Positions 9,958 through 19,743 of a stretch of DNA of 41,380 nt are shown in pieces. Below the pieces are notes generated by a model that searched no databases, was not told where the DNA came from, and worked only from the letters and a program-made list of their open reading frames with translations. The position numbers were made by a program, and so were the translations under genes. Within the stretch, counting starts at the first letter, position 1. Each line of letters starts with the position of its first letter. Origin of the DNA: Haemophilus quentini (lineage in GTDB: Bacteria > Pseudomonadota > Gammaproteobacteria > Enterobacterales > Pasteurellaceae); NCBI GenBank assembly GCA_001752465.1, contig MDJB01000014.1:1-41380 (forward strand), written 5' to 3'.

Positions 9958-10581
9958 TTATTGATGGCAGCGATCGTAAAGCGGTTGTAACTGTTGAATG
10001 GTTTGGGTGATAAATGAAACTGGGTCGATTTGATGAAGTTCAGCTTTTTCAATGCTTTTTCCAATGCACCAAAAATCTTCATCTGAACGTAAGAGGAGAT
10101 CTTTTTCAGAAATGTCCTTCACTTGGCGAAAATCATCATATTCGCTTTCATCTTCTCGCCAAATATCAAAATCAGCAAATTGTTTGAAATCAAATTGCTC
10201 AAACCACTGATTATATTGTTGCACATTAATTTGTGAGCGATCTGCACGATAGCAATGCCAATCTAAGCACACTCTTAATCGACGACGATTTAATAGTACG
10301 GAAAAGATTGCTGCAGAATTTTGATTAAACTCGTATTTAAAATAAGCGAAGAAATGCGCACGTACCTGCCAACCATTGGTCCAACTTTCAATATGCGGTT
10401 TCGCAAAAGGTGTGCCAAGCTGCTTTGCCACTTCTTGAATAATCGCTTTCCAGTTATCCCAATGTAATTTGTAATCCGCTTTAATCGCCAGAATATCTTC
10501 CGGGCAGAATTTTTTCATTTGGGCAAATTGGTAGAAAGGAATATTGAACAGTTCACAAGATTCAGCCGTAAGAGAGAGCAT
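9958..10581 (-). CDS. conserved hypothetical protein, 207 aa (HI_0552-like)
   Basis: I do not know its function. The 207-aa product is soluble with no signal peptide or membrane segment. It is rich in Trp, Phe, Tyr, Asp and Glu. A basic strand-like stretch (IFSVLLNRRRLRVCLDWHCYRADRS, about 91-115, quoted in two parts: IFSVLLNRRRLRV and CLDWHCYRADRS) follows an aromatic helix, and an acidic patch (DEDFWCIG) occurs near residue 165. From memory it corresponds to HI_0552, the neighbour of apaH in strain Rd. It begins 9 bases after the apaH stop, so it probably belongs to the rsmA-apaH transcript. Its stop codon abuts an uptake signal (9950-9958). Confidence 0.8.
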   Translation of the reverse strand: MLSLTAESCELFNIPFYQFAQMKKFCPEDILAIKADYKLHWDNWKAIIQEVAKQLGTPFAKPHIESWTNGWQVRAHFFAYFKYEFNQNSAAIFSVLLNRRRLRVCLDWHCYRADRSQINVQQYNQWFEQFDFKQFADFDIWREDESEYDDFRQVKDISEKDLLLRSDEDFWCIGKSIEKAELHQIDPVSFITQTIQQLQPLYDRCHQ

Positions 10582-10590
10582 AGCATTTCC

Positions 10591-11418
10591 TTAAAAATCA
10601 CTGTAATTTTTGACCGCACTTTGTGTGAAGCATTGTTTGTCTTCCCAGCGCAACATAGTCATTCGATTATTCCATACACAACCAGTATCTAGGGCATAAA
10701 TACCTTGTGGAGTGGGCTCATCGACTAAACTTGCCCAATGCCCAAAGACAATGGAAATTTGTTTATAAAGTGGATTATCTAAATTAAACCAAGGCGTGAG
10801 TTCCGCTGGTGCATCTTTTAAAGGGGATTTACAAGCAAAATCAAAGCGATGATCTAAATAGCAAAAACGCATTCGAGTGAAAGCATTAATAATGTAACGA
10901 TAACGCGCTAAGCCTTGTAAATCTGGCGACCAGCGAGTAGGCTGTTCAGAATACATATTTTCAATGAGATAATGAAAATCGCCGTGCTGTAAAATCTGTT
11001 CAACTTCAGCTGCACAAGATTTCGCAGTTTTCAAATCCCAATCAGGCGAAATACCAGCATGCGCCATCAGAAAGTTTAATTCTTCATTATGCACAAGTAA
11101 TGGTTGATGGCGTAACCAATGAATCAGCTCATCAAAATCGGGTGCATTAAAAATAGCATCGACATGATCACGAGGTTTCACTTTTTTAATACCCAGTGCG
11201 GTCGCAATTAAGTGTAAATCGTGATTCCCTAGTACGGTTTGCGCTGCATTTCCAAAGGATTTAACAAAACGAAGACATTCAAGTGACTTATCCCCACGCG
11301 CGACAAGATCCCCCACAAGATAAAGTTTATCTTGCGTAGGATTGAAATCTACACGCTCTAATAAAAGCTGTAATTCATCATAACAGCCTTGTAAATCACC
11401 GACGAAATAGGTTGCCAT
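10591..11418 (-). CDS. apaH: diadenosine tetraphosphatase (symmetrical)
   Basis: This calcineurin-like metallophosphoesterase cleaves Ap4A to two ADP; in E. coli it is also reported to remove Np4 caps from RNA. The metal-binding motifs appear in order: GDLQGCYDE (7-15), [10 protein letters not shown] (36-45) and GNHDLH (64-69), with later histidines in LMAHAGISP and IVFGHWASL. The length of 275 aa compares with 280 in E. coli. The rsmA-apaH order is as in E. coli, but apaG, which lies between them there, is missing here; only 15 bases separate apaH from rsmA. An uptake signal (10613) encodes part of the C-terminal region. Confidence 0.97.
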   Translation of the reverse strand: MATYFVGDLQGCYDELQLLLERVDFNPTQDKLYLVGDLVARGDKSLECLRFVKSFGNAAQTVLGNHDLHLIATALGIKKVKPRDHVDAIFNAPDFDELIHWLRHQPLLVHNEELNFLMAHAGISPDWDLKTAKSCAAEVEQILQHGDFHYLIENMYSEQPTRWSPDLQGLARYRYIINAFTRMRFCYLDHRFDFACKSPLKDAPAELTPWFNLDNPLYKQISIVFGHWASLVDEPTPQGIYALDTGCVWNNRMTMLRWEDKQCFTQSAVKNYSDF

Positions 11419-11433
11419 TTTTGACCGCTCTTT

Positions 11434-12297
11434 TTACTCTTCTGAATCTAAGATTTCATCTTTATTAATATCAGCTGGAGGATTATCCGCTAACCAGTTT
11501 GCTAAACGTGCATAATCTGCGATAGCCAAATTTTCTGCACGTGCATTTAAATCAATACCAAGTACGGTCAGATTTTCAGGTGAAAATAGTGTTGAAAGTG
11601 CATTGCGCAGTGTTTTTCGACGTTGATTAAACGCTTGGGAGCAAACACGGTTCAACCAATATAAATCTTTTACAGGATGCGGCAATTCTTTATGCGGAAT
11701 TAAACGCACAACAGCTGAATCCACTTTCGGTGCAGGTTTAAATGCAGAAGGTGGGACTTCAAGCACAGGCATCACTTGACAGAAGTATTGCGCCATAATA
11801 GTTAAACGACCGTAAGCTTTGCTATTTGGCCCAGCACATAAGCGTTTTACCACTTCTTTTTGTAACATGAAGTGCATGTCTTGAATCACATCATGATACT
11901 TAAACAAGTGGAACATCAATGGAGTAGAAATGTTGTAAGGCAAGTTACCAAATACACGCAATTTTTGCCCTTTTTCTGCCAAATTTTCTTTTGTATAAAG
12001 CGCACCAAAATCAAATTGCATGGCATCCGTTTCAATAACGGTGAGCTTTTGATGTAAAAATGGATGGTGACGTAAACGTTCTGCAAGGTCTCGGTCAAGC
12101 TCTACCACAGTCAGATGCTCGACAAGTTCACCAACAGGCTCTGTTAATGCGCCAAGTCCCGGACCAATTTCCACTAAGAATTGATTGGGTTGTGGGTAAA
12201 TCGCCGCCACGATACCTTGAATCACGGAAGTATCATGTAAAAAGTTTTGCCCAAAGCGTTTACGCGCCGTATGGCCTAAGTGTTTTTTTGAATTCAT
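11434..12297 (-). CDS. rsmA: 16S rRNA dimethyladenosine transferase RsmA (KsgA)
   Basis: The enzyme dimethylates A1518 and A1519 in helix 45 of 16S rRNA late in 30S assembly. It has the start pattern RKRFGQNFL, the SAM motif [10 protein letters not shown] (44-53), an acidic [12 protein letters not shown] motif, and the NLPYNIS catalytic motif (about 118-124). The length of 287 aa compares with 273 in E. coli; the extra residues are an acidic C-terminal tail ([14 protein letters not shown]). It is the first gene of the rsmA-apaH-207aa group and has a strong promoter at 12327-12354. Confidence 0.97.
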   Translation of the reverse strand: MNSKKHLGHTARKRFGQNFLHDTSVIQGIVAAIYPQPNQFLVEIGPGLGALTEPVGELVEHLTVVELDRDLAERLRHHPFLHQKLTVIETDAMQFDFGALYTKENLAEKGQKLRVFGNLPYNISTPLMFHLFKYHDVIQDMHFMLQKEVVKRLCAGPNSKAYGRLTIMAQYFCQVMPVLEVPPSAFKPAPKVDSAVVRLIPHKELPHPVKDLYWLNRVCSQAFNQRRKTLRNALSTLFSPENLTVLGIDLNARAENLAIADYARLANWLADNPPADINKDEILDSEE

Positions 12298-12326
12298 AAG
12301 TATTATTTAATAAGAAAAGTGCGGTT

Positions 12327-12354
12327 ATTATAGGGCTTGTTTTGGCTTTGTAAA
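12327..12354 (-). promoter_or_regulatory. sigma-70 promoter of rsmA
   Basis: On the minus strand TTTACA (12349-12354) and TATAAT (12327-12332) are 16 bases apart. The predicted start near 12320 falls inside an exact uptake signal (12317-12325), so the signal would form the first transcribed bases of a leader of about 23 bases. Confidence 0.75.
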
Positions 12355-12379
12355 TCATTGTTAACTTATGCCAAGTTGA

Positions 12380-12721
<342 letters not shown>

Positions 12722-12739
12722 TCACTGAAGATTTGAGAT

Positions 12740-12773
12740 AGGCCGATATTATTACAATATCGGCCTTCTTTTT
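12740..12773 (+). terminator. infA terminator
   Basis: AGGCCGATATT (12740-12750) and AATATCGGCCT (12756-12766) form a perfect 11-bp stem with a 5-base loop, followed by TCTTTTT. Confidence 0.92.
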
Positions 12774-12795
12774 GGTCAAAAAGAACTCAAACGGG

Positions 12796-12823
12796 TTGCG
12801 GAACGTAAAAAAATCGGTATAAT
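12796..12823 (+). promoter_or_regulatory. sigma-70 promoter of the rpsF operon inside an inverted repeat
   Basis: TTGCGG (12796-12801) and TATAAT (12818-12823) are 16 bases apart. A perfect 10-bp inverted repeat, GGGTTGCGGA (12793-12802) and TCCGCAACCC (12823-12832), flanks the -10, covering the -35 on one side and the GC-rich discriminator and start site on the other. Confidence 0.72.
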
Positions 12824-12832
12824 CCGCAACCC

Positions 12833-12895
12833 TTAGCCACATTGAATTTTTCGTTCCTTGCCTTTGCAGATTGGTGGCTGATCTACGTCAAAGGC
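12833..12895 (+). promoter_or_regulatory. structured leader of rpsF, candidate autoregulatory site
   Basis: Two competing helices can be drawn. TTAGCCAC (12833-12840) can pair with GTGGCTGA (12874-12881), or GCCTTTG (12860-12866) can pair with CAAAGGC (12889-12895) with an inner AGAT/ATCT helix. S6:S18 leader control of rpsF operons is known in many bacteria, but I cannot match its consensus with certainty here. Confidence 0.4.
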
Positions 12896-12918
12896 TGATT
12901 AACCCGTAAGGAGCAGTA

Positions 12919-13296
12919 ATGCGTCACTACGAAATCGTGTTTATGGTTCATCCGGACCAAAGCGAGCAAGTACCAGGTATGATCGAACGTTACACCGGTT
13001 CTGTAAAAGAAGCTGGTGGTCAAGTTCATCGCCTAGAAGATTGGGGTCGTCGCCAATTAGCGTACCCAATTAATAAATTACACAAAGCACACTACGTGCT
13101 TATGAATGTAGAAGCGCCTCAACAAGTCATCGACGAGCTAGAAACGACTTTCCGTTATAACGATGCTGTATTACGCAGTCTTGTTATCCATACTAAGCAC
13201 GCCGTAACAGAAGCGTCCCCAATGAAAGCGGCTAAAGAAGAACGTAAACCTTTAGCTGAAGTTGAAAACAACGATTTTGAGGATGCTGAAGAGTAA
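12919..13296 (+). CDS. rpsF: 30S ribosomal protein S6
   Basis: S6 pairs with S18 on the 30S platform. The product begins [25 protein letters not shown] and contains [20 protein letters not shown], both diagnostic. The length of 125 aa is near the E. coli unprocessed 135, with an acidic tail ([10 protein letters not shown]) of the kind that RimK extends with glutamate in E. coli. The ribosome site is AAGGAGCAGTA. It heads the rpsF-priB-rpsR-rplI operon and overlaps priB by 14 bases if priB uses its ATG. Confidence 0.97.
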   Translation: MRHYEIVFMVHPDQSEQVPGMIERYTGSVKEAGGQVHRLEDWGRRQLAYPINKLHKAHYVLMNVEAPQQVIDELETTFRYNDAVLRSLVIHTKHAVTEASPMKAAKEERKPLAEVENNDFEDAEE

Positions 13297-13609
13297 TTTG
13301 AAAATTGATAATCGTTTTTCGGTTATGGGAGTCGTTTCTCAGTTACCAAAGCGATTAAAAAGCCCTAGTGGAATTGAGCATTGCAAGTTTTTGTTAGAAC
13401 ATCGTTCTGATCAGATTGAAAGTGGTTTCACACGTCAAGCTTGGTTAAAGATGCCAGTTCAAATTAGTGGTAATCAATTGATAGAAAAAACTCAAAGCAT
13501 TACGGTCGGTAGTAAAATTTTGGTGGTGGGATTTATTACATCACATAAAACCCAAAGTGGGTTATGCCAATTAGTTTTACATGCCGAGCAAATCGAATTT
13601 ATAGATTAG
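13283..13609 (+). CDS. priB: primosomal replication protein N (PriB)
   Basis: This OB-fold single-stranded DNA-binding protein links PriA and DnaT in replication restart. Family marks are [43 protein letters not shown] and [12 protein letters not shown]. The start is uncertain. ATG 13283 gives 108 aa ([12 protein letters not shown]) and agrees with my memory of the Rd protein, but its GAGG touches the start codon. TTG 13298 has GAAGAG at good spacing, begins 2 bases after the rpsF stop and gives 103 aa, close to the E. coli 104. ATG 13262 is too far upstream. Its place between rpsF and rpsR is conserved with E. coli. Confidence 0.9.
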   Translation: MLKSNLKIDNRFSVMGVVSQLPKRLKSPSGIEHCKFLLEHRSDQIESGFTRQAWLKMPVQISGNQLIEKTQSITVGSKILVVGFITSHKTQSGLCQLVLHAEQIEFID

Positions 13610-13849
<240 letters not shown>

Positions 13850-13865
13850 TTAAGGAGATACGGTA

Positions 13866-14315
13866 ATGCAAGTAATTCTTTTAGATAAAATTGTTCACTT
13901 AGGTCAAGTGGGCGATCAAGTAAATGTTAAATCAGGTTTTGCACGTAACTTCTTAATCCCACAAGGTAAAGCAGTTATGGCAACTAAAGCTAACATTGAA
14001 CACTTTGAAGCACGTCGTGCAGAATTAGAAGCGGCAGCAGCAGCAAATCTTGCAGCGGCTCAAGCTCGTGCAGCAGAAGTTACTGCATTAGGTTCTGTGA
14101 CTATCGCATCTAAAGCAGGTGATGAAGGTCGTTTATTCGGCGCAATCACTACTCGTGATGTGGCAGAAGCAGTAACTGCAGCAGGCGTTAAAATTGTGAA
14201 AAGTGAAGTTCGTTTACCAAACGGTCCAATCCGTACTCTTGGTGACCACGATGTTCGTTTCCAACTTCACGGTGAAGTATTTGCAACATTAGATGTAATC
14301 GTTGTTGCAGAATAA
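13866..14315 (+). CDS. rplI: 50S ribosomal protein L9
   Basis: L9 spans the 50S surface near the L1 stalk. The N-terminal domain [30 protein letters not shown] is typical. A long Ala/Glu-rich connecting helix (about 40-75, with [13 protein letters not shown]) leads to a C-terminal domain with [20 protein letters not shown]. The length of 149 aa equals E. coli. The TAAGGAGATACGGTA ribosome site precedes the ATG. It is the last gene of the operon and is followed by two terminators. Confidence 0.98.
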   Translation: MQVILLDKIVHLGQVGDQVNVKSGFARNFLIPQGKAVMATKANIEHFEARRAELEAAAAANLAAAQARAAEVTALGSVTIASKAGDEGRLFGAITTRDVAEAVTAAGVKIVKSEVRLPNGPIRTLGDHDVRFQLHGEVFATLDVIVVAE

Positions 14316-14334
14316 TTTGTCAGATAGGCAAAAT

Positions 14335-14361
14335 AAAACCCAGTCTTAGATCGGGTTTTTT
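14335..14361 (+). terminator. rplI terminator
   Basis: AAACCC (14336-14341) pairs with GGGTTT (14353-14358) across an 11-base loop, with A residues before and T residues after. Confidence 0.7.
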
Positions 14362-14381
14362 ATTATTAGTTTAACGTAATA

Positions 14382-14405
14382 AAAAAGGAGCTATAGCTCC
14401 TTTTT
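14382..14405. terminator. bidirectional rplI/rpoD terminator
   Basis: AAAAAGGAGC (14382-14391) and GCTCCTTTTT (14396-14405) form a perfect 10-bp stem with a TATA loop, with A and T tracts on both sides. It ends rpoD on the minus strand and backs up the rplI terminator on the plus strand. Confidence 0.88.
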
Positions 14406-14416
14406 ATTTGTAACTT

Positions 14417-16273
14417 TTAGTCGTCAAGGAAACTTCTTAATGTTTCTGATCGGCTAGGATGACGTAATTTACGTAACGCTTTTGCTTCAATTTGACGAAT
14501 ACGTTCGCGTGTAACGTCGAATTGTTTACCCACTTCTTCAAGCGTATGGTCGGTATTCATATCGATACCAAAACGCATGCGCAATACTTTTGCTTCTCGT
14601 GGTGTTAGGCCTTCAAGAACTTCATGGGTTGCGACTCTTAAACTTTGTGCTGTTGCAGAATCTAAAGGAAGTTCTAAGGTTGAATCTTCAATAAAATCAC
14701 CTAAATGTGAGTCATCGTCATCACCGATAGGCGCGTCCATAGAAATTGGCTCTTTTGCAATTTTTAATACTTTACGGATTTTATCTTCCGGCATTCCCAT
14801 ACGCTCAGCTAATTCTTCTGGTATTGCTTCTCGTCCCATTTCTTGTAATAACTGGCGAGAAATGCGGTTAAGTTTATTGATTGTTTCAATCATGTGTACT
14901 GGAATACGGATTGTACGAGCTTGATCCGCAATAGAGCGTGTAATGGCTTGTCGAATCCACCAAGTCGCATATGTAGAGAATTTATAACCACGGCGATACT
15001 CAAATTTATCTACCGCTTTCATTAAGCCGATATTCCCTTCTTGAATTAAGTCTAGGAATTGTAAACCGCGATTCGTGTATTTTTTCGCGATGGAAATTAC
15101 TAAACGCAAGTTAGCTTCTACCATTTCTTTTTTTGCACGACGAGCTTTTTGTTCACCTCGGGCGACTGCATCACAAATATCGCGCATTTGGGTAATGGTA
15201 AGTTTCGTATTTTCTTCAATACCAGCTAAGTTACTTAATGCTTCTAGGATACGTTCTTCATATTTTGGTAAGCGTTTTGCCCATGGCTTACTGGATTTTA
15301 AGGCTTTTTGTACCCACTCAGTATTGCTGCCATTAGTAGTAATGAGTTTTTCAAAATCATCTTTTGGCATTCCTGCAATATCAACTAATATTTTTTGCAA
15401 TTGACGTTCTTCGTAGCGTACACGTTTCATCATTTCTTTCATTGACAAAACGAGTAAATCGAATTGTTTTGGTACTAAGCGGAATTGTTTAAAGATTTCA
15501 CCAAGCTGTGCGATTTGATTCTGGGCACGTTTTCCTGAGCGACCATGTTTTTCAATAACAGTAAGCGTTTTTGTGTGCTGATCTTTTAACTGTTGGAATT
15601 TTTCTCTCGCGACCTCTGGATCGATGCTATTATCAGATTCGCTTTCGTCTTCATCTTCATTGTTTTCAACATCCGCACTTTCTGATTTTTCTCCGTCTTC
15701 AGAAAAGCTTTCATCAATGACATTATGTTCTTCTATTTCGGCATTTGGATCGACAAAACCTGTAATTAAGTCAGCTAAACGGAAGTTTCCTTTTTCCACA
15801 TCATCATAATTTTTTAGCAACCCATTTAAAGCTTCAGGATATGCGGCAATGGATGTTTGAACTTCATCAATTCCTTCTTCAATACGTTTTGCAATGCTGA
15901 TTTCATCTTCACGAGTGAGAAGATCAACCGTCCCCATTTCGCGCATATACATACGGACAGGATCGGTTGTTCGACCGATTTCAGATTCTACATTTGAAAG
16001 AATTTGGGTTGCCTCTTCTACCGCATCTTCATCCGGAATGGTGTCATTCAACATCATCTCATCACTTTCAGGGGCTTCGTCCAAAACCGGAATCCCTGCA
16101 TCATTTTGTAGCGTTTGTAGCAACTTATCGTAATATTCAGGGTCGATGACATCTTCTGGTAATAAATCATTAATTTCTGCATAGGTTAAATAACCTTGAG
16201 TGCGACCTAATTCCATCAGTTGTTCAATTTGTTCTGAATATTGTTCAGCTGTAGATTGTTGATTTTTTTCCAT
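14417..16273 (-). CDS. rpoD: RNA polymerase primary sigma factor sigma-70
   Basis: This is the housekeeping sigma factor. Region 1.1 is at the N-terminus, then region 1.2 ([23 protein letters not shown], about 102-124, quoted as [12 protein letters not shown] and [11 protein letters not shown]). A non-conserved region with a strongly acidic stretch (about 190-220) follows. Region 2 has [21 protein letters not shown] and the -10-reading [16 protein letters not shown]. Region 4 ends [20 protein letters not shown]. The length of 618 aa compares with 613 in E. coli. It is the last gene of the rpsU-dnaG-rpoD operon. A 71-base gap after dnaG may hold a separate rpoD promoter, but I see no convincing one. 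Confidence 0.98.
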   Translation of the reverse strand: MEKNQQSTAEQYSEQIEQLMELGRTQGYLTYAEINDLLPEDVIDPEYYDKLLQTLQNDAGIPVLDEAPESDEMMLNDTIPDEDAVEEATQILSNVESEIGRTTDPVRMYMREMGTVDLLTREDEISIAKRIEEGIDEVQTSIAAYPEALNGLLKNYDDVEKGNFRLADLITGFVDPNAEIEEHNVIDESFSEDGEKSESADVENNEDEDESESDNSIDPEVAREKFQQLKDQHTKTLTVIEKHGRSGKRAQNQIAQLGEIFKQFRLVPKQFDLLVLSMKEMMKRVRYEERQLQKILVDIAGMPKDDFEKLITTNGSNTEWVQKALKSSKPWAKRLPKYEERILEALSNLAGIEENTKLTITQMRDICDAVARGEQKARRAKKEMVEANLRLVISIAKKYTNRGLQFLDLIQEGNIGLMKAVDKFEYRRGYKFSTYATWWIRQAITRSIADQARTIRIPVHMIETINKLNRISRQLLQEMGREAIPEELAERMGMPEDKIRKVLKIAKEPISMDAPIGDDDDSHLGDFIEDSTLELPLDSATAQSLRVATHEVLEGLTPREAKVLRMRFGIDMNTDHTLEEVGKQFDVTRERIRQIEAKALRKLRHPSRSETLRSFLDD

Positions 16274-16344
16274 TTTTATATCCGTTTTGCTTGATGTGAT
16301 AGTAGCAATATAATTCTTGTTACGAACTTAGAATTTTATCATTG

Positions 16345-18126
16345 TTATTGTGGATTAACTAACTGTTTTTTCTGCTGTTCTTTACCTGCCAAAAGGTGAA
16401 CAAGCACTGTTTTTTCATCGTTAGTAAGGCCTTCTGCTCGTTCTTTAGCAATAAGCATTTCAATGTCTCGCTCAATGGCTTGAATATTTAAGCGACGATA
16501 ATTTTGTGAAAATGCATTGATCATTTCTGTTTCGTCTAATAAATGATCCCAAGTTGCCAGTATTTCAAGGGGATTGCTGTAAGGCGTATCACGGAAGTGC
16601 TCTAAAATCTGTCCTGTCGTAATACCTTTTTGTTGGCGACAAAGTGCGGTCAATTTTTCCAGAATTTCAAAGCCAGCTTCTGCACGTAATGCTTGCACGC
16701 CACTTTCAGATATTCTTTTCACTAATTCAGGGTTTTGCAGAAGCAATGAAATGACCATTCGCATTGGTGTCTTCTTGATCTTATTATTAGCAACTTTTTG
16801 TTGTGTATTGGCGTGTTCTAATTGTTTTGGAATAAGATTTTCTAGCTGCGTTTGATCAAAAATTCCTAGCTTTTGAGCCAACATATTGCGCAGCGATAAG
16901 CGAAGCATTTCTCCTGGAATTTGGCGAATTAACGGTGCAGCCAGAGCAACTAATTTTCCGCGCCCTTCTTTGCTAGAAAAATCAACTTGTGGACTTAAGT
17001 GAGCAAACATAAACTCACTTAAAGATTGTGCACTTTCGATATATTCTTCAAATTTTTCTTTGCCATATTGGCGAATGTAGGTATCAGGATCTTCTCCATC
17101 AGGCAAGAAAATAAATTTGAGTTGTCTGCCATCTTCTAAATAAGGCAACGCATTTTCTAATGCTCGCCAAGCCGCATCACGGCCTGCGCGGTCACCATCG
17201 TAACAACAAACAACTTGCTCAGTCGAACGAAAAATAAGTTGAATTTGTTCTGATGTAGTGGATGTACCTAAAGAAGCGACCGCATAATCCACGCCAAATT
17301 GTGCTAATGCGACCACATCCATATAACCTTCAACAACAAGTAATTGTTTTGGTTTATCGTTGGCTTGTAAGGCTTCGTACAAACCATAAAGCTCGTTACC
17401 TTTATGATAAGTAATGGTTTCTGGCGAATTCAGATATTTCGGCTTTTCATCCGTTAATACTCGACCACCAAAAGCTACTGTGCGACCACGTTTATCGCGA
17501 ATTGGAAACATAATGCGATTTCGGAATTTATCGTAAATATTGCCACGATCATTTCGAGAAAGCATACCTAGCTCAATGAGTTTTTGTTGTTCTTCACGAT
17601 TAACACCAAATTTACGCAGTACCGTATCCATTGCATTCGGTACAAACCCAATTTGGAAACGCTCAATAATTTCAGTCGAAAGCCCACGTTGTTGTAAATA
17701 TTCTTGCGCTTGCGTATTTAATGACAATTGGCTTTGATAAAACTTGGCAATCTCTTGCATTAATTCATAGAGATTTCGTTTGGTTTGATAATTAGCTTGA
17801 GGTTTCCCGCTGTTATTAGCGCGTTTTTCGTAAGGTACTTCAAGCCCTGCCATCGCTGCAAGTTCTTCAATAGCCTCTACAAATTCAAGTTTGTCATAAT
17901 CCATTAAAAAGGAAATGGCATTACCGTGTGCGCCACAGCCGAAGCAATGGTAAAACTGTTTCTTTTGACTAACCGTGAAGGATGGTGTTTTTTCGTGATG
18001 GAAAGGACAGCAGGCTTGATAATCACGGCCGGCTTTTTTTAGTTTTACGCGCGTGTTAATCACATCGACAATATCGGACTTTGTCAGCAAATCATCAATA
18101 AAGGGGCGTGGAATAGAACCTTTCAT
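16345..18126 (-). CDS. dnaG: DNA primase
   Basis: DnaG makes RNA primers at the replication fork and is recruited by DnaB. The CHC2 zinc finger uses Cys40, His43, Cys61 and Cys64 (CCPFHHEKTPSF, CFGCGAHG). The TOPRIM catalytic core shows VEGYMDVVALAQFGV and the metal site CCYDGDRAGRDAA. A C-terminal helicase-binding domain follows from about residue 440. The length of 593 aa compares with 581 in E. coli. An exact uptake signal (16642) lies in the C-terminal domain coding sequence. A further one lies just upstream of the gene (18154). Confidence 0.98.
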   Translation of the reverse strand: MKGSIPRPFIDDLLTKSDIVDVINTRVKLKKAGRDYQACCPFHHEKTPSFTVSQKKQFYHCFGCGAHGNAISFLMDYDKLEFVEAIEELAAMAGLEVPYEKRANNSGKPQANYQTKRNLYELMQEIAKFYQSQLSLNTQAQEYLQQRGLSTEIIERFQIGFVPNAMDTVLRKFGVNREEQQKLIELGMLSRNDRGNIYDKFRNRIMFPIRDKRGRTVAFGGRVLTDEKPKYLNSPETITYHKGNELYGLYEALQANDKPKQLLVVEGYMDVVALAQFGVDYAVASLGTSTTSEQIQLIFRSTEQVVCCYDGDRAGRDAAWRALENALPYLEDGRQLKFIFLPDGEDPDTYIRQYGKEKFEEYIESAQSLSEFMFAHLSPQVDFSSKEGRGKLVALAAPLIRQIPGEMLRLSLRNMLAQKLGIFDQTQLENLIPKQLEHANTQQKVANNKIKKTPMRMVISLLLQNPELVKRISESGVQALRAEAGFEILEKLTALCRQQKGITTGQILEHFRDTPYSNPLEILATWDHLLDETEMINAFSQNYRRLNIQAIERDIEMLIAKERAEGLTNDEKTVLVHLLAGKEQQKKQLVNPQ

Positions 18127-18200
18127 TGTCGAGCCTCCGTGATTGTGGTGTGAAAGTGCGGTCGTTTTTGGCGTAGATTTTTGTTTGGCTTAAAGTAACA

Positions 18201-18229
18201 AAACCGTGAGTCCAAAGGATTCACGGTTT
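18201..18229 (-). terminator. attenuating hairpin between rpsU and dnaG
   Basis: AAACCGTGAGTCC (18201-18213) pairs with GGATTCACGGTTT (18217-18229), a 13-bp stem with one G-U pair and a 3-base loop. On the minus strand it is followed by a T-rich run. E. coli has a partial terminator at the same place that keeps DnaG levels far below S21. Confidence 0.8.
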
Positions 18230-18259
18230 GTCTTAACTCGAGTCAGAAAATACTATAAA

Positions 18260-18475
18260 TTAGTATAAACGGGTATTGCGCGCGTTTTCGCGAGCGTTGC
18301 GTTTTGCGTGACGTTTTGCAAGTGTTGCATTTTCACGTTTACGAATTGTAGTTGGTTTTTCGTAAAATTCGCGAGCGCGTACTTCAGCTAAGATTCCCGC
18401 TTTTTCGCAAGAGCGTTTGAAACGACGTAAAGCTACGTCAAATGATTCGTTTTCACGTACTTTAATTACAGGCAT
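18260..18475 (-). CDS. rpsU: 30S ribosomal protein S21
   Basis: S21 is the small basic 30S protein needed for initiation on natural messages. The product [21 protein letters not shown] to [10 protein letters not shown] has 71 aa, the E. coli length including the initiator methionine. A strong ribosome site, GAGGTGAT, lies about 6 bases before the ATG on the minus strand. It is the first gene of the macromolecular synthesis operon with dnaG and rpoD. Confidence 0.98.
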   Translation of the reverse strand: MPVIKVRENESFDVALRRFKRSCEKAGILAEVRAREFYEKPTTIRKRENATLAKRHAKRNARENARNTRLY

Positions 18476-18572
18476 AAGCCAATCACCTCAATGAGTTTAA
18501 TTTAATTGCAATTTAAAATTTTATTTTCACCAAAGCACCATTGTGCAAATGGTAAATTTAATAAAGGACGCA

Positions 18573-18601
18573 ATTCTAATCTACTTTTAGGAAAAAAGTA
18601 A
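18573..18601 (-). promoter_or_regulatory. candidate promoter of the rpsU-dnaG-rpoD operon
   Basis: On the minus strand TTACTT (18596-18601) and TAGAAT (18573-18578) are 17 bases apart, about 95 bases before rpsU. The match is moderate and other candidates cannot be excluded. Confidence 0.4.
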
Positions 18602-18642
18602 AGGAAAGAATGCCAATTCACCTTAATATTTGTGGTTTCAAC

Positions 18643-18671
18643 TGGTTAAAACCGCTTAAACAGGGTAAAAT
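18643..18671 (+). promoter_or_regulatory. candidate promoter of tsaD
   Basis: TGGTTA (18643-18648) and TAAAAT (18666-18671) are 17 bases apart with a GC-rich TCGCGC after the -10, about 36 bases before tsaD. The -35 is weak. Confidence 0.4.
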
Positions 18672-18706
18672 CGCGCAACATTTTAGGTAATAAATTAAGA
18701 AAATCA

Positions 18707-19735
18707 ATGAAAATCTTAGGCATTGAAACCTCCTGTGATGAAACGGGCGTGGCGATTTATGATGAAGAAAAAGGGTTAATTGCTAATCAACTTTATACTC
18801 AAATTGCCCTGCATGCAGATTATGGTGGTGTGGTTCCCGAATTAGCATCGCGCGATCATATTCGTAAAACAGCTCCTCTCATTAAAGCTGCGTTAGAAGA
18901 AGCTAAGTTAACGGCAAGTGATATTGATGGCGTGGCTTATACGAGTGGTCCAGGGCTTGTCGGCGCATTGCTCGTCGGCGCTACGATTGCGCGTTCTTTA
19001 GCTTATGCGTGGAATGTTCCTGCGATTGGTGTTCATCATATGGAAGGGCATTTACTTGCGCCGATGCTTGATGAAAACTCACCGTACTTTCCTTTTGTTG
19101 CTTTGTTGGTATCGGGTGGTCATACTCAATTGGTACGTGTAGATGGCGTAGGAAAATATGAAGTGATTGGTGAATCCATTGATGACGCTGCAGGTGAAGC
19201 CTTTGATAAAACAGCAAAATTACTTGGGTTAGATTATCCAGGTGGCGCGGCACTTTCTCGTTTAGCAGAAAAAGGCACACCAAATCGTTTCATATTTCCA
19301 CGTCCAATGACAGATCGTGCGGGTCTTGATTTTAGCTTTTCAGGTTTAAAAACATTTGCCGCGAATACGATTAGTCAAGTGATTAAAAATGAAGGTGAAC
19401 TGACAGAACAAACTAAATCGGATATTGCTTATGCTTTCCAAGATGCGGTGGTGGATACACTTGCCATTAAATGTAAGCGCGCATTAAAAGAAACTGGCTA
19501 TAAACGTTTAGTGATTGCGGGAGGGGTGAGCGCAAATAAAAAACTCCGAGAAACGCTTGCGCACTTAATGCAAAATTTAGGCGGTGAAGTGTTTTATCCT
19601 CAACCTCAATTTTGTACAGATAATGGGGCGATGATTGCTTACACAGGTTTTTTACGTTTAAAACAAGGTCAGCATAGCGATCTGGCTATTGATGTTAAGC
19701 CTCGTTGGGTAATGACGGAATTACCGGTAATTTAG
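18707..19735 (+). CDS. tsaD: tRNA t6A37 threonylcarbamoyltransferase TsaD (formerly Gcp)
   Basis: With TsaB and TsaE, TsaD places the threonylcarbamoyl group on A37 of ANN-decoding tRNAs. It shows the ASKHA-fold start [19 protein letters not shown], the metal-binding HMEGH (His111 and His115), the phosphate loop [10 protein letters not shown], and the [13 protein letters not shown] motif with a later Asp-containing CTDNGAMIA. The length of 342 aa compares with 337 in E. coli. It is divergent from rpsU, as in E. coli, and tdk begins 8 bases after its stop. Confidence 0.98.
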   Translation: MKILGIETSCDETGVAIYDEEKGLIANQLYTQIALHADYGGVVPELASRDHIRKTAPLIKAALEEAKLTASDIDGVAYTSGPGLVGALLVGATIARSLAYAWNVPAIGVHHMEGHLLAPMLDENSPYFPFVALLVSGGHTQLVRVDGVGKYEVIGESIDDAAGEAFDKTAKLLGLDYPGGAALSRLAEKGTPNRFIFPRPMTDRAGLDFSFSGLKTFAANTISQVIKNEGELTEQTKSDIAYAFQDAVVDTLAIKCKRALKETGYKRLVIAGGVSANKKLRETLAHLMQNLGGEVFYPQPQFCTDNGAMIAYTGFLRLKQGQHSDLAIDVKPRWVMTELPVI

Positions 19736-19743
19736 GAGAAAAA

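Noticed and set aside
11413-11434. ACCGCTCTT near the apaH start as an uptake signal of the other Pasteurellaceae type
   Set aside because: It is one mismatch from the local core and does not match the alternative core (ACAAGCGGT), so it is a degenerate copy at best.
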